Assembly: GCF_040412425.1 (NCBI RefSeq)
Contig: NC_089744.1
Coordinates: forward strand, 33,441,743-33,505,742
Direction: 5' to 3'
Length of the DNA stretch: 64,000 nt
DNA from: Macrobrachium rosenbergii
Taxonomy: Eukaryota > Arthropoda > Malacostraca > Decapoda > Palaemonidae
Positions 34,934-44,568 of this stretch are shown piece by piece (positions within the stretch are counted from its first letter, which is position 1; every line of letters begins with the position of its first letter). The notes below the pieces were generated by a model, which searched no databases, was not told the DNA's origin, and saw only the letters and a program-made list of their open reading frames with translations. A program made the position numbers and the translations under genes.

Positions 34934-35005
34934 CTGGTTGTACAACCTGTTGACCAGGTGATGGGAATTGCCCAGGTGAATAATCTGGAGCTGGCCCTTC
35001 ATATC
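34934..35005 (-). CDS. Phospholipid scramblase, N-terminal Pro-rich exon
   Basis: A 72-bp exon, acceptor AG at 35006-35007, donor GTAGGG below 34934. Phase: two leading bases (GA) and one trailing base (G), fitting exon 28339-28443 to read ...QQVVQPGEWMPPP. It encodes YEGPAPDYSPGQFPSPGQQV, the Pro/Gly/Gln-rich type of N-terminus that scramblases use for SH3/WW-type contacts. Exon identity rests on splice signals, phase and composition, because this region is poorly conserved. The start-codon exon lies further upstream (>35007) and was not found. Confidence 0.85.
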
Positions 35006-35174
35006 CTAGGATGATATTACAGTACTCTATAAACTAAATACTTGTAACCATGAAGTCATTTCTAAACATTTGGGGACTCCTTAAACGTTTTTATGTTAAA
35101 GCAGATATAAACAATTAGTATCATTAAAATATTTCACTTTCTACAAAAGTAAACATTCATGTGTAGTCAGCTAA

Positions 35175-36320
35175 ACACAATATGCCTAATCATCCACAGA
35201 GATACTGCATCGACATAATCTATAGAATCTAGTAATCTTGGAAGACAACACACTAGAAACTTTTTTAAAAAACAAAGGGAAGAAACCATCAGGATCTTCT
35301 CCACCTCAGGTATCAAGATTATCCAGAATTTTCTTAACATCCCTGTAGCAAAATGCAGTTCAGCCTTTTCCCTATGGCCAGTAACCAATCTACCATCGTC
35401 TGTGAGTAGCGGTGGAATGGAAGACGAGTCTGACCCAAAGACACATGATGCCAATTTGGTCCACCACAGATAAGGCTGAGTAATTCCTTCAAGTTTCCTC
35501 TTCATGGAATTATTTTAATTTATCTTGGATGTATGGTAAGTTCTATTCGCATCACGGCGAGACTCAACAAAAATGGTGTAATGTTCATTTGGACGATTTT
35601 GACTCCATGCGTTAAATTTTGTGTCATGGCAGGGTCGTCTACATGTATCATCAAACTATGGCTGGTCATTTGTCCTAAATTTCATTACCTTTCTAAGGAC
35701 ACGTCTTATTAAATAGCCACCAAAATTTCATTTAACATCCTCTTGGGATCAGGATCTAATATAGCAAATGAAATATTAAGTGCTTGACAGGCTTCAATAA
35801 TGCGATCCCAATTGGCTCTGGATTTCAGCCAAACAGTTTTTCCAGGGGTGGAATTAGGAATGCACTGATTGACAGAAAGTCCATCTCAATGGCGTAATAA
35901 TCAAAGTGCCTATATATTTACAGACCTTGGACTTGACAACAGCTGGAACATCTGTGAATATGAGGTCTAATCTATTACCAGAAATGTGCGTGGGTTCCTC
36001 AATTAGCTGGACAAAATCTGAGAGTATACAGAACTCATGAGAGTACCGGCCATGTTGATCGGTAGAATTTTAATTTATCAACTCACTGTGCTTTGCATTA
36101 CAGTCTCCACAAATAATGAATGCCGCTTTTGAATCCTTTGAGTGAGCCATACTAATCCTTTCCAAAAGACAGCCATATATAGAATCGTCGATATTTGGAT
36201 TGCAGTAAACAGCAAGTACGTAAACTTTGTAGAACTTACTGAAAATTTAACTGACAAGGTGGGACCGGCACACCTTGTAAGGCAAAGGAAATCCACCAGG
36301 TTTGCCACAACAACGGGGGG
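35175..36320 (-). pseudogene. Second degenerate copy of the non-LTR family
   Basis: Parallels 32560-33720 block by block. 'EKILMVSSLCF' and 'RKLEGITQPYL' occur in both. The endonuclease-side text 'MAVFWKGLVWLTQRIQKRHS' (36078-36308) matches 'MAVSWKGLVWLSRRIQKLHL' at 33407-33706. The RT palm is absent, so the copy is truncated. It has the same orientation as the copy 31070-33720. Confidence 0.8.
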
Positions 36321-36529
36321 ACAGTCTAGATGAATTTTTTAGAAATAAAACACTCGGAGGGAAAAGATCGGGTAAAGGTGAAGGCACTTCCCTTGATAAT
36401 CCACCAAAGGACTTTTGCCTTCTCTTCAGCCTGTCCTACAAACTTTTCGAAAAAAACGGGAAAATGAACGAAAAAGAGGTGAAATGTCTGATTGTACCCT
36501 CAGGAAAGGGAACTCAAACCCCAGACAAC

Positions 36530-36815
36530 TCTTAGCCGCGGCCCATGAAACTCAGCTACTGTCCGGTGGTGGCCTATGTTGTTGGTAACTATAGCGCTGC
36601 CAAAAGTACGATTATGGTTAACTTTCACTTTAATTAAAAAAAAAAAAACTACTGTGGCTAGAGGGCTGCAATTTGCTATGTTTGATAATTGGAGGGTGGA
36701 TTATCAACATACCAATTTGCAACCCTTTAGCCTCAGTAGTTTTTAAGATCCGACGGCGGACAGACAGACAAAGCCGGCACAACAGTTTTCTTTTACAGAA
36801 AACTAAAAACGCGCA
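36530..36815 (-). repeat. Interspersed repeat with internal hairpin, copy 2
   Basis: Reverse-orientation counterpart of 33925-34245. It ends TTCTTTTACAGAAAACTAAA and contains the same stem blocks (GGCTAGAGGGCTGCAATTTG and ...GCAACCCTTTAGCCTCAG), then TTTTTAAGATCCGACGGCGG. Confidence 0.7.
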
Positions 36816-37323
36816 GTTGAGGGCGCACCTTAGAATCCATCACAGCAATGTAATCACAAAAGAATAATAATAGTTTCATAAACTGAGCTCGAAAGCGCCT
36901 GGGTTGCACCCATTTCAACCTTTATAAGAACTGGTATACATATTCGGTTTACAATGGGATTTCGTCAATTCACCTTCAAGTGAATTTATGCTGACCTAGA
37001 GCAATATCCCGCGCAAGCACAAACTGGCTTAATCTAAAAGGAACTTCATAACCATCAAAAACAGTTTTACATGTGGAATGTCTCTTCATTTAAACACTGA
37101 TATACATCTGGCAACAACAAGACTACCAAATTATGTCATTTTGATAATTATGTTGGAAACCCCCTATTTCTACCAGTGATCGCTACGAAGCCTGTTCGAT
37201 ATGGGATAACATCGCTATAGTACTTGGGTTTCGTCTCATACGTGAGTGAATATTTTAGAAGTATTCAAGATATGAAATTAATCAAAACAAATGGTTCTTG
37301 GATATATATACTGTGAAAGCCCA

Positions 37324-37325
<2 letters not shown>
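36816..37325. other. Upstream scramblase/intergenic sequence
   Basis: I looked here for the scramblase start exon. A minus-strand ATGGATTCTAAG near 36831-36842 is followed by GTGCGC but ends in the wrong phase. No feature supported. Confidence 0.35.
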
Positions 37326-37401
<76 letters not shown>

Positions 37402-37640
37402 TATAAATGCAAGAGCACATTTATCTTAAATGACTCAAAACATAAAATGTTTTGATTTATATTCTTGCCAGAATATAAATCATGTCATGGTGGCAAGGTC
37501 TTTTTTCCTCTCACGAATATTATATTTAAAATATACATAATTTACAATAATAGTATTATGTATGATCCAAACAATGGTAAATTTTTACACAACCTCTTCG
37601 ACTGGCGCCATGCTTAGTACCACCCCATAAGACTGATTAC

Positions 37641-37717
<77 letters not shown>
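37326..37717. repeat. Two (TA)n microsatellites
   Basis: Pure TA tracts at 37326-37398 and 37643-37717, separated by ~245 bp of unassigned A/T-rich sequence. Confidence 0.97.
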
Positions 37718-37718
<1 letters not shown>

Positions 37719-38151
37719 TGGCAACAGTAAATCTGAAAGAGCTTGGTATGATTTTCGTATTGAAATATAAGCAGACTCAAGCACAGCATAAAAGCTCCAC
37801 ATCGAGTTTCGCGTAAGTAAAATAATATCTAAATAGACAAAATCCGATTTAAAAAACTAGGAATATTCGGCTATCGATATCAAATTAAACTCCATAAGTA
37901 CAGGCTACCTATGTAGGCAATGTTCTGGAAACTGCACAGCAACCAGTGTCTATTATAACTAATCTCAGTTTCTCGAAACATGGGCTACACACACATCGAA
38001 ACATGGGCTATATTCACTGCAAACATTACAAGCTGAAATCCATCACATAGTTCATTTAGCTACATTACGACCAATGACAAACTTTGGCTACGATGTGAAC
38101 ACTACCAAAATTACTGTCGAACCCACCCAAAACGATTTACAATGAAATAAA

Positions 38152-38153
<2 letters not shown>
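37718..38153. other. No recognisable feature
   Basis: Contains a short duplicated phrase, 'GAAACATGGGCTA' at ~37976 and ~37998. Otherwise nothing identified. Confidence 0.4.
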
Positions 38154-38203
<50 letters not shown>

Positions 38204-38253
38204 TACTGTATATATATACATACTGTATATATATATTACACGTGTACGTATAC

Positions 38254-38347
<94 letters not shown>
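38154..38347. repeat. (TC)n then (TA)n microsatellites
   Basis: (TC)n 38154-38200, a TACTGTATATATATA spacer repeated twice, then pure (TA)n 38255-38347. Confidence 0.97.
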
Positions 38348-38351
<4 letters not shown>

Positions 38352-39219
38352 AAATTGTGCATGCGAAGACGAAATACATATAGGCCAGACAGAGTAACAT
38401 CCAAATCCAAATTCAATTCATATAGTTCTAAATTACAGGAAACCTTACCATAAGGAAATAAGTTTTCTTGGCTTCGAACCTTGAAATACAGAAAAATCAA
38501 GACCGCTATAGTTACCAAATAATAGTCAATCCGATGATTTTGGGCGGAAATATCCTCGTTGCCAAATTTCACATCTTGATGTCTCTCACACACACGGATT
38601 TCCTGGTCACTGTCATTTATGGGGAATGCGTTGATATTTTACTTTTAATCACAGTTACAAATCAAGTTAATAAATTCAGTTAAAGCGCAGTCGCTGATGC
38701 CTTAGCTTACATACTTGAGGTTCGAATCATTCGGAGATTTCACAACTACGCCACAACATATACTGAAGCCCGATACTTTGGTGAGCTAGAACGGAGCAGT
38801 GGCGATATCTCGTAACCCATCAAAGAAAGTGTCCCATGTTTTTATACTGTTTCTTATAAAATTGTCAAGAGTGCGTGTTTAACCAGAACTACGAATTTGA
38901 GTGAAAATTGAAATTATATAAATCTACTTTATTTTAATATTATCGAAAGTTTGATAGTGTGAAACAGCTAAATATTATGTTGATATTTTCATGAAAGTTG
39001 ACCTCATATACGAGACACCTTACGTAAATTCTACATGCGCTATTCGTAGTCCTGAAGAGGTGCCCCAATGTTTGAGAAAATTCTAGTATTTTTTTGGAAA
39101 GGAATCCTTCTTTGCTGGTAATATTTTTTGTGGAAATATTCCCACTGGGTGTATGTTATTCCCAGGGTATAGTTATTTCAATATTAAGCGATATCTGTGG
39201 CTTAATACTTGTCATTATA

Positions 39220-39222
<3 letters not shown>
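38348..39222. other. No recognisable feature
   Basis: Non-coding by inspection. No repeat partner seen in the window. Confidence 0.4.

Positions 39223-39299
<77 letters not shown>
39223..39299. repeat. (TA)n microsatellite
   Basis: Pure TA tract of 77 bp. Confidence 0.97.
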
Positions 39300-39302
<3 letters not shown>

Positions 39303-39369
39303 TGTGTACAGTATGTGTATATCATGCCTACAGCTATCCCTAAGCTAAGGGGTTGGTTGGCTTGATGTA

Positions 39370-41560
39370 TCTTTTCCAATTACTTCTATGGAAAGCATCA
39401 TCTTGTGCTAAACTCTTCCTCTCCAAATCCTCCTTCAATTTAGGCTATCACTCCATCTAATCCTTTTGCCTTCATATCGACCATCTAAACAGGTGCAATC
39501 CAAGCTCTCTTCACTTCCTCCTCCCTCATTCTTACCACATGAACATACCAACTCAGTCTTAACACTTTTATAATATTAGTAATCATTACCACCCTGGCAC
39601 TCCAAAATTCTTAACTTACGGCCTCTCATGTAGTGAGATCCCCAAAATCCACGTAAGCATCCTCATTTCTGTTCGCTCGAGCTTCTGCCCCTCCTTCCCT
39701 CCTAATGGCCATGTTTCTGAACCATACATCACCATTGCTTTAGTCTGACTATGGTACTACAAATCTCTAATTTCAGTTTGACATTTTTTTTTTTTTTTTT
39801 ACCCACAATATCCCTGCCAACTCCTTCCATTTGTTCCAACCTGCTTTATCCTATTTTTGAATCGCAGCCTCAAACGCTCCCTCCTTGCTTAAAACAGATC
39901 CAAAGTATTTTAAATTTTTCACCTAATTTAAATATAGGCCTCTTCTGTCTTTTACAAATAACCTATGCTCTCCTCGCTTGCTAGACGCAGTAACTTCACT
40001 TTTACCCACTTCCACCTTATCACCTAGTTTAAGAGATGCATGTCACTTTCTGACACTTTTTAGCAATTCTTCTTCAGTCGCTAAAGTAATCACCATATTA
40101 TCTGCATATAACAATTCCATTAAACTGTCATTCCTATATCTTCACTTTCTGCATCCATAACCAGAAATGGGCAAGTGTTGATCCTTGATGTAAACCTATT
40201 CAAATCCAAACATTTCTGGTTTGCCATAGGCTGTTATCGCTGCTATTCTGATTCTTTTTTACATCATTTAACAACCTAACCAACTTTCCTGGCACTTTCC
40301 TCTTTATTAAACATCAAAACATTATCTCCATTGCTATCCTATCGAATCCCTTCTCTAGGCACAGTAGGACTTCCGATTACCTTCCAGCCCCTTAGCCTGT
40401 AACTGTCCTATCATAAAGAAACCGTACTGCTGTTCACCAATCATCCCTGTTACTCGTATTTTTTCCAAGTAGTCTTTCTAAAACCTTCAACAAATGTTCT
40501 GTTAGCTGATTCCTCTATAATTAACACACTCCATAATATCTCCTTTCTGTTTACACACATTTACCATCAGACTTTCCCCCATTTCGGGGTAGTGCCGTCA
40601 GTGCACCTGACGGGGTGCACTGTAGGAATTGTTAAAGGGTTTTTGCAGTCTCCCTTCAGCCCCTAGCTGCAACCCCTTTCATTCCTTTTACTGTACCTCC
40701 AATCATATTATCATTGTTTCATTTTGCCATCCACACTCTCCTAACAATTATTTCATGGTGCAACTGCAAGGTTTTCCTCCTGTTACACCTTTCACACCTA
40801 CCTACTCAATTTCCTTTCCAGCGCTGAAGGACCTCATAGGCCCCAGTGCTTGGCCTTTGGCCTAAACTCCATTTTCCATTCCATTCCACCATCAGACTTT
40901 CTTCCCCATCATTTGGCATTACTTCCTTTTCCCAGATTGACCAGAATAGTTCCTGTTCATTCTGCTCTCTCTATGGCAAGTAATTTCAACATTTCAATTT
41001 GCACCTCTGAAGGACCTGGAGCTTTGCCATTAAACGTTTTACTTATAAAGACTATCTCCATCGCTAATCCCTCCACCCTCCCCTCCTCCCCAAATCCTCT
41101 CTTTCATTTTCTGTTAAAAGATTCATATAATAATCAGACCATCATCGTTTTATATCATCTTCCCTATGCAAGGTATTTCCTTCTCTGTCTCTTATAATAC
41201 ATGACTGACCCAGATCTTGTTTTTGGTTTTTCTTGAGTTTGGTATTCTGTAAATATCCTTTTCACGTTCTTTTGTTCCTAACCTTCTATCCAAAGCCTCT
41301 GTAGCTATTTCCCTAGCTATAACCAGTATCCTCTTCGTTTCTCTCTCCTCTTCTCTGCATTGCTTTTCGTCACTTTCCACATGTCTCACCTTCCAACGTT
41401 CCAGCCCTTGAAAGCCCTAGACTTCGGCCTAAGTGAATCTTGTAGTTCTCTATACAGTACCCCCAACACTTCATCCCCTTTTGAGACTCCACAGCCATTT
41501 ATTTGCCCATATGCTTCCTCTCCACTTTTCACACGTTTTCATATCATGCTAAATACCAAT
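39370..41560 (-). pseudogene. LINE (endonuclease-RT type), degenerate, split by SINE S2
   Basis: The minus-strand reading from 41560 shows 'EIATEALDRRLGTKEREKD', 'FNGKAPGPS' (~41010-41040), 'CVNYRGIS' (~40515-40540), 'EQQYGFFM', 'LMELLYADNMVITLATEEEL' (RT palm, D to N in the YADD box), 'NLKYFGSVLSKEGAFEAAI', 'VYGSETWPLGGKEGQKLERT' and 'RMLTWILGISLHER', then a C-terminal 'WYVHVVRMREEEVKRAW'. This is the standard C-terminal architecture of endonuclease-type LINE polyproteins. Stops occur throughout. The SINE at 40577-40887 interrupts the block before CVNYRGIS. Confidence 0.82.
40577..40887 (+). mobile_element. SINE-like retroposon, copy S2 (inserted in LINE)
   Basis: ~311 bp, flanked by 14-bp direct repeats ACCATCAGACTTTC (40563-40576 and 40888-40901). 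Begins CCCCATTTCGGGGTAGTGCC and ends with CAGCGCTGAAGGACC...TTGGCCTAAACTCC and an ATTCC-rich tail. Same family as S1, S3 and S4. It interrupts the LINE reading exactly between its two duplicated target halves, so it is younger than that LINE. Confidence 0.92.
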
Positions 41561-42079
41561 ATACTTCTCAGGAGTGTTAGTACTACTGAAAGGCACTTTA
41601 TCCAGTGCTTAAGTGACAGATAAAATGGAATTTAGCGGGGCGTTCCTAATTCTTCTGCCTTTCCTGGATAATGAACCTGGGCCGTCTCGCAGAGCTGATC
41701 TTGGAGCCCGTGTCAGCACAAGGATGGCTGAATTTACAACAATGCAACGGGCCGAGCATCATGCCACTCGGGCATTCTACATACACAGATGTGATACTGT
41801 TACAGATCAAATGTTAACTTATGCTGTAGAGAAACTTAGGCTCCTTAAATTTCAGATAACCCGCCCCCCGCCATCTATCTCTCTCTCTCTGCAAAGTTAA
41901 AGCATAAATATTGCCTCCACCCTCACCTATGACATTAGACTGACCTTTAGATAGCCAGGTGCCAAGAATTCTGCAATATATACAACCTTTGTCCGTCTGA
42001 AGCTAATTTTAGAAAGAAAGCCCAAATACATGCAGAATTACGCCCACAAGCATGCACACACTTATACAGAACAAACAAG
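41561..42079. other. Unassigned; one short open stretch
   Basis: An open plus-strand stretch (41613-41900) reads 'ADLGARVSTRMAEFTTMQRA' and 'DTVTDQMLTYAVEKLRLLKF'. I do not recognise it; it could be part of the neighbouring Penelope element or a decayed exon. Confidence 0.3.
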
Positions 42080-42810
42080 GACACACTCAAGGTTTAACTC
42101 CCAGAAACTTTTAGCCTTGGCGGTGCAGGACACCGTCTTTGTTATTAATGATAAAGAATATTTGCAGGTTGATGGCATGGCAATAAGGAGTCCTCACGGC
42201 CCAGTGCTGTCGAATATTTTTATGTGAAACTAGATGGGCGGTTACTGGACGACTGCCCTCTGGCTTATCATCCGTTGCTTTACTGACGTCATGTCGGTGA
42301 CAGTTTTATCTTATTTAAAGATATATCTGTCGCTGATCTATTTTTACAGCATGTTAACTGGCCCATCCGAATATCAAATTCGCTTTTGATTACGAGAAAG
42401 ATGACAAACTTGCTTTTTTAGATATTGAAGTTTCTCGTAGTAATTCGAGTTTTTATACTCCGCTTTTCAGACAGAAGATATGAACCGGGTTAGGCACAAT
42501 TTCTTATAGTTTTTATTATTCTAATTATAAAACAAACTTTTTTTTTTTACTCTCGTCCATAGGTCTTTTCCCTTTCTTCTGGATGGTCTGACTCCCACAA
42601 AGAGGTCGCATTTATAAAGAAATATTGTACTGAGAACTGTTTTCCGAATGGTTTATTTTCTAAATGTCTTAATATTCTGAATAAGACATTTTTACATCAC
42701 AATACTATCCCGACTGTACCAAGGATGCCTTTCTATACCAATGTTCCTTTTTTACTTAATACTAAATTCGAATCGCTCCTTATAAAAAATGGTTGTTCCC
42801 AACTTGAACA
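42080..42810 (+). pseudogene. Penelope-like element reverse transcriptase fragment
   Basis: 'LLALAVQDTVFVINDKEYLQ' followed by 'VDGMAIRSPHGPVLSNIFM' (42100-42227) is the Penelope RT block (DG.AMGSPLGP.LANIF). Beyond a stop, broken frames give 'CPLAYHPLL', a damaged YVDD position near 42290, 'FAFDYEKDDKLAFLDIEVSR' (~42375-42435), 'FLLDGLTPTKRSHL.KKYC' / 'ENCFPNGLFSKCLNI', and 'TVPRMPFYTNVPFLLNTKFE' (~42715-42770). Truncated at both sides, with no GIY-YIG nuclease seen. Several frameshifts; non-functional. Confidence 0.85.
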
Positions 42811-42854
42811 ACCAAACTACTTCCACCCCTCTATACCTGGCGCAAGCAATGGAC

Positions 42855-42856
<2 letters not shown>

Positions 42857-42948
<92 letters not shown>
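42857..42948. repeat. (TC)n then (TA)n microsatellites
   Basis: (TC)n 42857-42924 passes directly into (TA)n 42925-42948, which abuts the palindrome at 42949. Confidence 0.96.
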
Positions 42949-42949
<1 letters not shown>

Positions 42950-43103
42950 AAGATAAAATCCACAGAAGGAAACGGAAACACTGGAGTGCTGCAGGGCCTT
43001 TCGACACTAGTCCTTTACTTAGCAGTCTGCTAAGTAAATGATTAGTGTCGAAAGGCCTGCAGCACTCAGTGTTTCCGTTTTCTAAATGGATTTTATCTTT
43101 ATT
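42949..43103. repeat. Near-perfect ~155-bp palindrome
   Basis: Left arm AAAGATAAAATCCACAGAAG... is the inverse of the right arm ending ...TGGATTTTATCTTT. Arms are ~75 bp with few mismatches. The centre is TTAGCAGTCTGCTAA (~43020-43034), so there is essentially no loop. Blocks such as GCCTTTCGACACTA and GGAAACACT occur on both arms. Confidence 0.93.
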
Positions 43104-43139
43104 TGTATATTCATCACGTTCCATATTTTCGTGATTCAG

Positions 43140-43209
<70 letters not shown>
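43140..43209. repeat. (TA)n microsatellite
   Basis: Pure TA tract between the palindrome and the next foldback. Confidence 0.97.
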
Positions 43210-43211
<2 letters not shown>

Positions 43212-43244
43212 GAATTTTTTTATCACACCGTGATTTATATACAG

Positions 43245-43520
43245 TCATGAAGCTACAAATGTCGCTTAATATCAAATTCACGCTACCTCGGGAATATCTC
43301 CGATGGAGAATTATCACCGGAAGGAAATTTATAAGTGATACCACTGAGCTCTGTGGTAACGTCGACTGAGGTTGCTGGGTCTGTGCTGTGTCCTGGATTC
43401 GCGACCTGACAGTACCAATCCATTTATCACTTATAAATTCCCCTTCGTTGATAATTCTCCATCGGAGATATTCCCGAGGTAGCGTGAATTTGATATTAAG
43501 CGACATTTGTAGCTTCATGA
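43245..43520. repeat. Foldback element with tRNA-like spacer
   Basis: The left arm (43245-43340, TCATGAAGCTACAAATGTCG...) and right arm (43435-43520) are near-perfect inverted repeats of ~90 bp. The 94-bp spacer contains GAGCTCTGTGGTAACGTC (Pol III A-box-like, ~43346) and TGGATTCGCGACC (B-box-like, ~43394). This looks like a tRNA-derived SINE head with a tail copy on each side. (TA)n tracts flank it on both sides. Confidence 0.85.
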
Positions 43521-43522
43521 TG

Positions 43523-43523
<1 letters not shown>

Positions 43524-43566
<43 letters not shown>
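43524..43566. repeat. (TA)n microsatellite
   Basis: Pure TA tract between two foldback elements. Confidence 0.97.
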
Positions 43567-43569
<3 letters not shown>

Positions 43570-43955
43570 AATATGTGAAATAGCCAATTCACTTAGAAAC
43601 ATTTGATCCCCGGGGGATAGTACTAAACATGGCGAAACAATGATTCATCTACACAGTTTTGCCGTGTTTAGTACTAACCCCTGGGGGTCAAGGTGTTTCG
43701 CTATGTTTAGTACTAGCCTCTGGGAGATCAAATGTCCCTAAGTGCATTTAATCCCTCAGGGGCTAGTACTAAACATGGCGAAGCTACATTTGACACCAGG
43801 GCTACTACTAAACACGACGAAACAGTGTAGATGAATCACTGTTTCGTCGTGTTTAGTACTAGCCCTCGGGGATCAAAAATAAATAAGCGAATTGGTCATT
43901 TCACAAATTATCTAGGGATTTCGTGAAATCCCCGGTTTCACACATTTCCTGTAAC

Positions 43956-43956
<1 letters not shown>
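43567..43956. repeat. Foldback element made of six alternating copies of one module
   Basis: The module core is GATCCCC..GGG(C/A)TAGTACTAAACA(C/T)G(A/G)CGAAACA. Copies, by orientation: + at ~43603, - at ~43650, - at ~43692, + at ~43748, + at ~43778, - at ~43839. The outer arms also pair: ATGTGAAATAGCCAATTCAC at ~43573 with its inverse near 43890-43912. Flanked by (TA)n on both sides. No coding potential. Confidence 0.88.

Positions 43957-44021
<65 letters not shown>
43957..44021. repeat. (TA)n microsatellite
   Basis: Pure TA tract between the six-module foldback and the tRNA-derived SINE. Confidence 0.97.
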
Positions 44022-44028
<7 letters not shown>

Positions 44029-44454
44029 CATCAACACACAATCACGTGTGGAACAGAAATAAATTTCTGACTCACGTGGGATCGAACCCAGGTCTCTCAG
44101 GTGGAAAGCAAGGGCGTTACCCACTGGGCCATACAAGTCTAAAAGAAGTTGGAACCTGAGAGCAACTGCACCCAAGGAATTACCTGGGCAAGCTAACTGC
44201 TTGCATACCAGCGAGTTTTCCCCAACTTCCCGACTCAGCAATGACCCAATAGACAACATTTCATTCGAATTATCCCTTCTGAGTGAATAAGATAGAAATC
44301 ATCAACACACAATCACGTGTGGAACAGAAATAAATTTCTGACTCACGTCGGGATCGAACCCAGGTCTCTCAGGTGGAAAGCAAGGGCGTTACCCACTGGG
44401 CCATACAAGTCTAAAAGAAGTTGGAACCTGAGAGCAACTGCACCCAAGGAATTA
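44022..44454 (-). mobile_element. tRNA-derived SINE in direct duplicate
   Basis: Two ~161-bp copies (44022-44182 and 44293-44453), 271 bp apart, differ by a single inserted base (ACGTGGGATCG vs ACGTCGGGATCG). On the minus strand each has an A-box-like TGGCCCAGTGGGTAACGC and a B-box-like GGGTTCGATCCC, ~35 nt apart. The acceptor stem of a real tRNA is missing, so this is a SINE head rather than a tRNA gene. The tail of the left copy runs into (TA)n. The 110-bp spacer is unrelated to either copy. Confidence 0.85.
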
Positions 44455-44481
44455 TATATATACATATACATATATATATAC

Positions 44482-44552
<71 letters not shown>

Positions 44553-44568
44553 TGTGTGCGTGTGTATG
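44452..44568. repeat. (TA)n with TACA interruptions, then (TG)n
   Basis: Imperfect TA tract to 44520 passing into TG repeats (44521-44568). Confidence 0.95.

Noticed and set aside
36831..36842. Scramblase first exon (ATGGATTCTAAG then GTGCGC, minus strand)
   Set aside because: It would end in phase 0, whereas the next exon needs one preceding base; the donor is also weak.
37614..37802. Open frames made of Tyr-Ile or Ser-Leu/Arg-Glu repeats
   Set aside because: These are translations of (TA)n, (TC)n and (GA)n tracts here and elsewhere in the window, not genes.
43567..43956. CRISPR-like array of short repeats
   Set aside because: Copies alternate in orientation, spacers are irregular and the genome is eukaryotic; it is a foldback element.
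43567..43956. Hammerhead ribozyme, because of CGAAACA next to stems and a Penelope fragment nearby
   Set aside because: The CTGATGA core is absent and the stem order does not fit.
44041..44130. Possible tRNA gene (A and B boxes on the minus strand)
   Set aside because: No pairing acceptor stem and a poor anticodon stem; the unit continues into a SINE body and is duplicated.
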